From the NCBI GenBank assembly GCA_944372795.1, contig CALWAF010000001.1, positions 128,390-192,389 on the forward strand: a stretch of DNA of 64,000 nt. The letters are read 5' to 3'. Below the pieces are notes generated by a model, which made no database searches, was not told the origin of the DNA, and was given only the letters and a program-made list of their open reading frames with translations. Made by a program: the position numbers and the translations under genes. The stretch comes from an uncultured Clostridia bacterium. GTDB lineage: Bacteria; Bacillota; Clostridia; Christensenellales; CAG-917. Shown here piece after piece: positions 57,358 through 64,000 of this stretch. Each line of letters begins with the position of its first letter. Position 1 is the first letter of the stretch.

Positions 57358-59079
57358 TCAACCGACCGCGAGAGCCACGGAAGTGACGAGGAGGAAGATC
57401 ACGGCAAGAGCAATGACGCCCACCGCCCTCTCCGTCCTTTTGAGGAAGACGAAACGGGAGAGGATGACCTCGGCGGAAAGGGTGCAGACCACGCCCGTGA
57501 CCGAGGCGGAGAAAGGCACCGAGGCGAACGAGATGCCGCCCACGGCACGCACGAAAGCGGTGAACGGAAGCATAAGCACATCCGCGGCACCCACAAGCCC
57601 GTGCAGTCCCGTTATGAGCGCAAACGGCGTGATGATCAGCAAAAATAGGTAGATAAACATCGTGTACGGCAATATCACGATGTTGGAGAGAATGAACAAC
57701 GTCTGCACTTTCCCGAAGAAAAGAGCGGCGAGCGGAAGTGAGGTGAGATTTGCCGCGACCGCCACGGACGAGGATTCCGCAACATAAGTGAGGGAGCGCC
57801 GCAGCAGGCGTTCGCGTGGCTTTTTCGCGCGGCGGGGACGCTTCCCTTCCCGAGCTCTTTCTTCCGCCTCTTTCTCCGCCACGAGGCGCGCGAGCGGATC
57901 TTCCTCCGGGATGACGCCCGCCTGCACGGCTGCGGTGCCTTTGAGCTCTCCCGCGCGGGAGGAAACCGCAAGGCGGGGCGGCGCCACCCTGTCCACTCCC
58001 CTCATCAGGAACTTTTTGAAGGGATCGGCAAACAGCATTATGCCCAGCAGCGAGAAGACGGAGAGCAGGAAGCCCACGTGCATGAGCGAGAAGGGACTGA
58101 ACAGCATTATCACGGCTGCCGCCGCCGAAAGCGCGGAGAGCCCGTCGCGTTTGAAGCCGAACACGGAGCCGAAGTTGAACACCGCCGTCATGACCAGCGA
58201 GCGCACGGCGGGAGGGACGAAATCGCACAGCGCAACGTAGAAGAGGGAGAGCGCGAGCACGACCACGTAAGCTATCTTCGCGTTGATGCCGAGCTTGCGG
58301 AACACCCAATATACGGCGGTGGCGAGCGCGGTGATGTGCAGTCCGCTGACGGAAAGGACGTGAGCGAGACCGCTTGCCTGCACGTCCTCGTAAAGGAGGT
58401 CGTCGATGCCGCGTTTGTCGCCTATGACGAGGGCACGGGCGATGACGGAAGTGTCCTCGTCCATATGCTCGTAAAAGAGGCGGCTGACAGAAAGTTGCAC
58501 GGAGAGGATGAAGTCGGACTCGCCCTCGGCAAGCAGTTCCGCCCTGTCCGCATCCAGCGTGAACAGCGTATCGCTCAAGACGTCCGATGCGAAGAATGTG
58601 TCGAACGCTTCGTGACGCACAGAGGTCAGTTTCCCTTCAAGCAGCACGATGTCTCCCGCACCGAAGTCGGGCGTGTCGAGGGGCACATATACGACGCACT
58701 CCCCTTCGGTCACGCTGCCGTCTATGTAAAGGTCTTCCACGTAAAACTCCGCCATGCCGTCCTCGACGACTATCTCGCTCGCGACGCGGGCGGTGAAAGT
58801 TCCTCGGGTGTCCGGGACCAGACGGGAATCGACTATGTCCGCGGCGCCCGCGCAGGAGAGGAAACCGACGAGCAGCGCGAGCGGGAGATAGACCAGCCTG
58901 CGCGTTTTCGGCAGCACGCCGAAGAGAATGCAAACCGCTGCCGTAAGCAGCAGCGGTATGAGCCTGAAAAGGCGGTCGGTCGGATAAAACGCTTCGGCGA
59001 GAATTATGCCCGCCGCAAGAAAGAGGGCGAAGAAGCAGACGGGTCTGCGATTGAAGATCCGCCTGCCCTTCACCGTCAT
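57358..59079 (-). CDS. comEC: ComEC/Rec2-family DNA-uptake channel, without metallo-beta-lactamase domain
   Basis: 573-aa membrane protein. N-terminal TM pair and an OB-like DUF4131 region (about 85-200), then the competence domain with the family motif SGLAHVLSVSGLHI near 232-245 and about eight TM helices. A charged cytosolic insert of about 65 residues rich in Arg/Lys/Glu (about 370-440, EEDPLARLVAEKEAEERARE) splits it. The C-terminal nuclease-like MBL domain of classic ComEC is absent. The start overlaps the DUF1667 gene stop (ATGA), an unusual operon link. Confidence 0.9.
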   Translation of the reverse strand: MTVKGRRIFNRRPVCFFALFLAAGIILAEAFYPTDRLFRLIPLLLTAAVCILFGVLPKTRRLVYLPLALLVGFLSCAGAADIVDSRLVPDTRGTFTARVASEIVVEDGMAEFYVEDLYIDGSVTEGECVVYVPLDTPDFGAGDIVLLEGKLTSVRHEAFDTFFASDVLSDTLFTLDADRAELLAEGESDFILSVQLSVSRLFYEHMDEDTSVIARALVIGDKRGIDDLLYEDVQASGLAHVLSVSGLHITALATAVYWVFRKLGINAKIAYVVVLALSLFYVALCDFVPPAVRSLVMTAVFNFGSVFGFKRDGLSALSAAAAVIMLFSPFSLMHVGFLLSVFSLLGIMLFADPFKKFLMRGVDRVAPPRLAVSSRAGELKGTAAVQAGVIPEEDPLARLVAEKEAEERAREGKRPRRAKKPRERLLRRSLTYVAESSSVAVAANLTSLPLAALFFGKVQTLFILSNIVILPYTMFIYLFLLIITPFALITGLHGLVGAADVLMLPFTAFVRAVGGISFASVPFSASVTGVVCTLSAEVILSRFVFLKRTERAVGVIALAVIFLLVTSVALAVG

Positions 59080-59432
59080 TTGTTCGGATGGGGTGCGGGT
59101 CTGCCCGTGACGACGATGTCGGCGCCGAGAGCGAGGATGTCATGCTCGACTACGCAGCCGATGTCGGCATCCGCGGGCGCGATGAGGGTGCGTATCCTCT
59201 CCAGCACGTCGAACATCCTGTTCTTGGGCACGGGGCGGGAGGTCTTGACGGGCACCACTCCGCCGTCCGACGTGCGCATGAGCGTGGTGACGGTGCGGAC
59301 GGGAGCGGTGTACTCCGACACGCCGTAATCCAGCCCGCGCTTGCAGGTGTAGCCGCGCACCGTGATCTTGCCGTCCTCCTCCGTGATCTCGAGGGGACAG
59401 CCCATGGGACAATTTATGCAAATGGTCTTCAT
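59076..59432 (-). CDS. DUF1667 protein
   Basis: 118 aa starting MKTICINCPMGCPLEI. The cysteines CINCPMGC and the later CKRG fit a small Fe-S domain, and the family accompanies GlpA/GlpB-like oxidoreductases in Firmicutes, probably as an electron-transfer subunit. Start and stop overlap both neighbours (ATGA). The longer open frame upstream is out of register. Confidence 0.92.
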   Translation of the reverse strand: MKTICINCPMGCPLEITEEDGKITVRGYTCKRGLDYGVSEYTAPVRTVTTLMRTSDGGVVPVKTSRPVPKNRMFDVLERIRTLIAPADADIGCVVEHDILALGADIVVTGRPAPHPNK

Positions 59433-60667
59433 ATCTCCAGCCTCACAGTGACTTCTCCGTCGATGTCGCGCTTGTCCAGCACGATCTTTTCCATCTCGCC
59501 GGGGGCGACGATCATACGCTTCTTGCTCCACAGCGTCCTGCCGCCGCACTCCGCGACGACCTTGCAATTCTTGTAGACGTTGTCGGTGCGGAAGAATATC
59601 TCCACGCTCCCCTCTCCGCCGTGTATGCGCTGCGGGAGGGCGTAGCGCACTCCCCTGCCCACGCCGACGGCGTACACGTTGCCGTCCGTCACGGGCGCGC
59701 CGTGCAAAGCGTATTCGGCGGCTGCCGCTCCCGCGATCTCGGACTCGTGGGAGACGTTGTCCACAAGATCGTGCACGTGCAGCACGTTGCCGCAGGAAAA
59801 CACTCCGGGGACGGTGGTCATCCTGTTCTCGTCCACTTCCGCGCCCGAAGTCACGCGGCTCAACACGATGTCCGTGCCGGAAAGGATGTCATTTTCCGGG
59901 ATAAGACCTACGGAGAGCAAAAGACAGTCGCAGGGTATGAATTTTTCCTCCGAAAGCACGGGCTTCCTGTTCTCGTCTACGGGGGCATAATAGAGCCCTT
60001 CCATGCGAGGTTTGCCCACCACGCGCGTGACGGTGTGGCTGTAATCTATCGGGATGCCGAAATCTTCGAGGCACTGCACGATGTTGCGTTTCAGCCCTGC
60101 GGAGTAAGGCATGAGTTCGATGACCCTCTCGACGTGCGCGCCCTCGAGCGTCATCCTGCGCGCCATGATTAGACCGATGTCCCCGCTGCCCAGAATGACG
60201 ATGCGCCTGCCCACGAGATAGCCCTCGATGTTGCACATTTTCTGCGCCATACCCGCCGTATAAATGCCCGCGGGACGCGTGCCCGCAAGAGCGATGGCTC
60301 CCGCAGTGCGCTCTCTGCACCCCATCGCGAGCACGACGGCTCCCGCCTTGAGGTGAGTGAGCCCTTCCTCGGGAGAAAGCACGACCACTTCGCCCTCTCT
60401 TCCCACCGAGAGCGCCATGGCTCCCAGCATCACTTTGACACCCGTCTTCGCAAGCCTTTTCTCGAAACGGTCGGCGTACTCGGGACCCGTCAGTTCCTCG
60501 CCGAAATAGTGCAGACCGAAGCCCGCGTGTATGCATTGGTTGAGTATGCCGCCGAGGCGTACGTCGCGCTCGATGACGAGCACCTTCGCCCCCTTGGCGT
60601 CGGCGGCAAGAGCAGCCGCCATCCCTGCGGGACCGCCGCCTATCACGATCACGTCAAATCTCGTCAT
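59429..60667 (-). CDS. NAD(P)/FAD-dependent oxidoreductase, glycerol-3-phosphate dehydrogenase operon type
   Basis: 412-aa pyridine-nucleotide-disulfide-like flavoprotein. FAD motif VIVIGGGPAGMAAA near 6-19, second nucleotide motif VILGSGDIGLIMARR near 160-174 and the C-terminal TVPGVFSCGNVLHVHD FAD loop. No redox CxxC pair in the active-site position. The start overlaps the upstream FAD gene by 14 bases. With DUF1667 it forms the small subunits of a membrane-free anaerobic G3P dehydrogenase-like complex. Confidence 0.93.
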   Translation of the reverse strand: MTRFDVIVIGGGPAGMAAALAADAKGAKVLVIERDVRLGGILNQCIHAGFGLHYFGEELTGPEYADRFEKRLAKTGVKVMLGAMALSVGREGEVVVLSPEEGLTHLKAGAVVLAMGCRERTAGAIALAGTRPAGIYTAGMAQKMCNIEGYLVGRRIVILGSGDIGLIMARRMTLEGAHVERVIELMPYSAGLKRNIVQCLEDFGIPIDYSHTVTRVVGKPRMEGLYYAPVDENRKPVLSEEKFIPCDCLLLSVGLIPENDILSGTDIVLSRVTSGAEVDENRMTTVPGVFSCGNVLHVHDLVDNVSHESEIAGAAAAEYALHGAPVTDGNVYAVGVGRGVRYALPQRIHGGEGSVEIFFRTDNVYKNCKVVAECGGRTLWSKKRMIVAPGEMEKIVLDKRDIDGEVTVRLEI

Positions 60668-62093
60668 AGTCCGCCTCCTTCACCGCAAGCACGGCTATCT
60701 CGGAATGCCCTGCGCCCTTCCTTATCTCCCTCATCGGGATGCCCAGCTCCTCGGAAATGATCTCCATGACGCGGGTGGAACAGAACCCTCCCTGACACCT
60801 GCCCATCCCCGCCCTCACGCGGCGTTTGACGGCGTCCACGGTGCGCGCGGGCACGGGAGAGTGCACGGCGGCGACTATCTCCGCCTCCGTGACCTTCTCG
60901 CAGCGACAGACTATCCTGCCCCAGCGGGAGTCCTTCTTCACCAGCGCGTTGAGTTCGTCTTCCGAGAGCTCTTCCAGCCTAGGCGTGCGCGGCGGCGACG
61001 AGATGTAGTCCTCTTTGGGCAAAAGTTCCGTCCTCTGCCCGACAAGTTCCTCCACATACTCCGCGATGGCGGGAGCGGAGGTGAGCCCCGGGGAACATAT
61101 CCCCGCCGTGATGATGAGCCCGTCCACCTTTTCGGAGGGACGTACGATGAAATCGCCGCCCACTGCGGAGCGCACTCCGCAATAGACGCGTATGCACTTG
61201 TTGAATGCGGGACGCGCGTAGGTCAGCGGCACGCTGCGCCTTATCTCGTCCAACCCCTCCGCATCCACGGCGGTGTCGTCGGCGTCCGCGGGACGGGAAG
61301 TCGGGCCGTAGATGACGTTGCCGTCGGCGGTGGGCGCGACAAGGATGCCCTTGCCCGCCGCCGTGGGCAGCGGGAAGATAACGGTGGATACGTTCACCCT
61401 CTCGGTGTGATCCAGCACGAAATATTCGCCCTTGCGATACTCCGTGTCAAAGGTCTCTGCGCCGACCATCGCGTTGACTGCGGACGCTCCCGCACCCGCG
61501 CAGTTGACCACCGTCTTTGCGCGGTACTCACCTTTCGGAGTGGTGACGACAAAGACGCCGTCCTCCTTGCGCATTGCCGTGACGGGCGCCTCGGTGATCA
61601 CCTCGACGCCGTTGACCGCGGCTCTGTCCGCAAACGCTATTGCAAGCTGATAGGGCGATACGACGCCCGCGTCGGGAGCATACAGCGCGGATGCGATCCC
61701 TTGCGCAAGATTAGGCTCTATCTCAAGCGCCTGTTCGCGTGTGAGGATCTCCGCCCGCACGCCGTTGAGGTCCGCCCTGCGTTTGAGTTCGGCAAGTCCC
61801 GCCTCCCCTCCGACAGGCGCCGCGACCAGCGACCCGCACTTCAATGCGGGCACCCCGAGCTTATCGACAAGACTCCACAACATGGCGTTCCCGCGCACGT
61901 TGAAGCGCGCCTTCAAAGTGCCTGGCTCGCAGTCGTATCCCGCGTGCACGATGCCGCTGTTCGCCCTCGTGGCTCCCACGGCGACATCGTCGCCTCCTTC
62001 CAAAAGGCAGACGGAAACGCGGCTTGCCGCAAGCCTGTCAACGACTGCGCAGCCGACGATCCCGCCCCCTATCACTATTACGTCTTTTGTCAC
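60654..62093 (-). CDS. FAD-dependent glycerol-3-phosphate dehydrogenase-like oxidoreductase with BFD-type 2Fe-2S domain
   Basis: 479 aa from a GTG with AAGGTGG just upstream. DAO fold: FAD motif VIVIGGGIVGCAVV near the N-terminus, GATRANSGIVHAGYD near 40-54, and YCGVRSAVGGDFIVRP near 310. The C-terminal domain (about 400-479) is a bacterioferritin-associated-ferredoxin-like 2Fe-2S module: CRCEKVTEAEI then GRCQGGFC. Likely oxidises glycerol-3-phosphate or a similar 2-hydroxyacid and passes electrons to the next two proteins. Confidence 0.92.
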   Translation of the reverse strand: MTKDVIVIGGGIVGCAVVDRLAASRVSVCLLEGGDDVAVGATRANSGIVHAGYDCEPGTLKARFNVRGNAMLWSLVDKLGVPALKCGSLVAAPVGGEAGLAELKRRADLNGVRAEILTREQALEIEPNLAQGIASALYAPDAGVVSPYQLAIAFADRAAVNGVEVITEAPVTAMRKEDGVFVVTTPKGEYRAKTVVNCAGAGASAVNAMVGAETFDTEYRKGEYFVLDHTERVNVSTVIFPLPTAAGKGILVAPTADGNVIYGPTSRPADADDTAVDAEGLDEIRRSVPLTYARPAFNKCIRVYCGVRSAVGGDFIVRPSEKVDGLIITAGICSPGLTSAPAIAEYVEELVGQRTELLPKEDYISSPPRTPRLEELSEDELNALVKKDSRWGRIVCRCEKVTEAEIVAAVHSPVPARTVDAVKRRVRAGMGRCQGGFCSTRVMEIISEELGIPMREIRKGAGHSEIAVLAVKEADYDEI

Positions 62094-62130
62094 GATCCAC
62101 CTTTTACGCGCACAAATCGCGCGATAAAAC

Positions 62131-62661
62131 TCATTTCCCGAATTTCTTCTTGTACATTTTGATGTTGTCGCGGATGATGAGTTCCGCAAAAGCGCGGTCC
62201 TTCACCTGAAACACCGTCGTGTCCTTTCCTTCCAGCTGCTTATACACGCGGAAGAAGTGGGAGATCTCGTCCATGATGTGCGGAGGAAGCTCGTCCACCT
62301 CTTTGTATATGTTCCAGTTGGGATCCTTGAACGGGATGGCGATGATCTTATAGTCCATCTCACCGCCGTCCTGCATCATCACCACGCCAATGGGATAGCA
62401 CCTCACGGTGGCGAGGGGGACGATGTTCTCCGAACACAGCACCAGCACGTCCAGAGGGTCGTTGTCCTCGGAGAACGTGCGGGGGATGAACCCGTAGTTT
62501 GCCGGATAGTGCGTGGAGGTGTAAAGCACGCGGTCGAGGATGAGAAGCCCCGTGTCCTTGTCCAGCTCGTACTTATTTTTGCTGCCCTTGGGGATCTCGA
62601 TGACTGCCACAAAATCCGTCGGGGTGATGCGTGACGGATCGATGTCGTGCCATATGCTCAT
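62131..62661 (-). CDS. ppa: Inorganic pyrophosphatase, family I
   Basis: 176-aa soluble enzyme hydrolysing PPi. Catalytic signature DNDPLDVLVL near 65-74, NYGFIPRTF near 54 and the Lys/Tyr residues of KNKYELD near 28-34 are intact. Start at 62661 with AAGGAG upstream. Confidence 0.96.
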   Translation of the reverse strand: MSIWHDIDPSRITPTDFVAVIEIPKGSKNKYELDKDTGLLILDRVLYTSTHYPANYGFIPRTFSEDNDPLDVLVLCSENIVPLATVRCYPIGVVMMQDGGEMDYKIIAIPFKDPNWNIYKEVDELPPHIMDEISHFFRVYKQLEGKDTTVFQVKDRAFAELIIRDNIKMYKKKFGK

Positions 62662-62737
62662 GTTATCTCTCCTTTCTCTTCCGCCCCGCACGCGGCGCGC
62701 GGAGCGAGTGCCTCGGGTGCGGCGGAGCCGCTTTGTC

Positions 62738-64000
62738 CTATTTGTAACCTTTAAGATAAGTCTTGAAGAAGGTCACCCCGCCCACCACGGAGGAAATGTT
62801 GATGTTCTCGTCCGCAGCGTGCATGGCGGCAAGCTGCTCCGCCGACAGCTTGCAGGGGGTGCAGCGGATGGCGCAGGGGGTGATGGTCTGCATCGTCCTG
62901 CAATCCGTGCCGCCGAAGATGAGGTAAGGTGCGGCGCCGCAGTCCGGGAACACCTTCGCCACCGTGTCGACGAAGAGCTTGTAGCCCGCGCTCTCCATAT
63001 CTATCATGGGGGTGGCGTCCCTGCACTCCATGGGATGGGTCTCGATGTCGAACTTCGCCGCGATGCGACGCAGTTTCTCGATGCAGAGTTTGCTGTCATC
63101 GCCGGGCGCGAAACGCAGATTCGCCGTCATGCTTGCCGCCTGCGGGATGACGTTGGGGGCTGCGGAGCCCTCCGCCATGGTGAAGGTCATCGTGGTGCCT
63201 AGCAGCGCCGAACCGAAGGGCGTGAGTTTTGGCAGCACCTTCACGATGACGGGCTTGAAGATGTCCGCGTGCTTGGTGACGAACGCCAGCACTCCCGTGA
63301 GCCCGGAGGACAGCCCTTTGAGCATGGCGAGCGCGGCGGGCGTCATGTGCGGCTTGAACACCGTGTGGGTCTCGCAGTAGTTGACGAAAGCCGCCAGCCT
63401 CGCAAAAGGCGTGTTCTTGGGGGGAGATGATGAGTGCCCGCCCTTGGACCTTGCCACGAATTTGACATCGCAATATCCCTTTTCGAGGATGCCTATCATC
63501 GCAAAAGGCTTGGTCATACCAGGGAACGCCTTCTCGATGATGGCGCCGCCCTCGTCGATGGCGACTGCGGGTTTCACACCGTGCGCCGTGAGCCAGTCAC
63601 GGCAATAGGTCGCGCCGTGTCCCGAGGTCTCCTCGTTGTCGGAATAGCACAGATACACATCCTGCTCGGGCACAAAACCCTCCGCGATGAGCTCCTCTAC
63701 GCTGCGTATAGTGCAAAACAGGGTGTTCTTGCAGTCCATTGCGCCGCGTCCCCACACCTTGCCTTCCGCGATGGTGCCGGAGAATGCGGGATATTTCCAC
63801 TCCCCTTCTGCGGGCACGACGTCCTGATGCGCCATGAGCACCAGAGGGCGCGAAGACGCCTTGCCTTTCCACTTGAACATGATGGCATCGCTGCCGTCGC
63901 CGCCGGGCATGATGACTTCGCACGCGGAATAGACGTGCGGGAACTCTTCGGCAAGCACCTTGCGGAACGCCGCGAAACTCTTTCTGTCCACACCCGTGAC
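62738..64000 (-). CDS. M20 family metallopeptidase (carboxypeptidase/deacylase-like), 5' end beyond the window
   Basis: At least 420 residues; the frame stays open to the window edge and the N-terminus is missing. Zinc-binding segments VLMAHQDVVP near 52, GRGAMDCKN near 81 and the catalytic EETSGHG near 120 are visible, and the dimerisation domain begins with KGGHSSSPP near 188. The length and pattern fit the carboxypeptidase PM20D1/CPS1-like branch. Substrate unknown. Confidence 0.93.
   Translation of the reverse strand, partial: VTGVDRKSFAAFRKVLAEEFPHVYSACEVIMPGGDGSDAIMFKWKGKASSRPLVLMAHQDVVPAEGEWKYPAFSGTIAEGKVWGRGAMDCKNTLFCTIRSVEELIAEGFVPEQDVYLCYSDNEETSGHGATYCRDWLTAHGVKPAVAIDEGGAIIEKAFPGMTKPFAMIGILEKGYCDVKFVARSKGGHSSSPPKNTPFARLAAFVNYCETHTVFKPHMTPAALAMLKGLSSGLTGVLAFVTKHADIFKPVIVKVLPKLTPFGSALLGTTMTFTMAEGSAAPNVIPQAASMTANLRFAPGDDSKLCIEKLRRIAAKFDIETHPMECRDATPMIDMESAGYKLFVDTVAKVFPDCGAAPYLIFGGTDCRTMQTITPCAIRCTPCKLSAEQLAAMHAADENINISSVVGGVTFFKTYLKGYK

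Overview
The window comes from the chromosome of a Gram-positive anaerobe of the class Clostridia, probably an uncultured high-GC gut lineage. The order cannot be fixed from this sequence. The evidence is the gene set: NusB next to Asp23/Gls24, RecX, meso-diaminopimelate dehydrogenase, the GGGtGRT protein with its IscU-like partner, IorAB/PaaK, and an anaerobic glycerol-3-phosphate dehydrogenase-type trio. Promoters are textbook sigma-A sites with 17-bp spacers. Most genes lie on the minus strand in tightly overlapping operons (many ATGA stop/start overlaps).

Region 1 (1-11.4 kb): ispA-xseB-xseA-nusB-asp23 operon; an aldo/keto reductase plus carboxymuconolactone-decarboxylase pair behind a MerR-type promoter with a 19-bp spacer; then a plus-strand ABC exporter with one ATPase and two tandem FtsX/MacB-like permeases that share near-identical DNA patches. 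Region 2 (11.6-25.4 kb): an AT-richer genomic island inserted in the 3' end of tRNA-Leu(CAG). It is flanked by 22-bp direct repeats, carries a large serine recombinase at its right end, and its cargo is an expanded type I restriction-modification operon: hsdM, HEXXH peptidase, HEPN/AbiU2-like protein, hsdS, six-TM protein, hsdR and an unknown 475-aa protein.

Region 3 (25.8-37 kb): coiled-coil protein, a fused RsmD-CoaD protein, 5-formyl-THF cyclo-ligase and alanine racemase; then a catabolic operon with an aconitase-like hydratase, acyl-CoA ligase, IorA, IorB, PaaK-type ligase and ACT protein. Region 4 (37-52.7 kb): pgsA-like, valS, three membrane proteins and a DUF2156-GNAT fusion; HAD phosphatase, ddh, an unaccompanied MazF, nnrD, recX, ilvE, a YigZ-family protein, tyrS and a GNAT.

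Region 5 (52.7-56.3 kb): the GGGtGRT/IscU-like operon. Downstream of it are three decayed copies of the last 15 codons of the GGGtGRT gene, alternating with structured hairpin elements. Upstream is 1.2 kb of tandem repeats, nested hairpins and a MITE-like element whose terminal repeat supplies the stop codon of the next gene. Region 6 (56.3-64 kb): DUF1508 membrane protein, ComEC, DUF1667 protein, two FAD oxidoreductases (GlpABC-like logic), pyrophosphatase and a truncated M20 peptidase.

The most unusual signals are the gene-tail/hairpin array beside GGGtGRT, the defence-type cargo in the tRNA-Leu island (including an hsdM tail duplication that accompanies a gene insertion), the integrase frame that runs through its own att site, and the RsmD-CoaD fusion.
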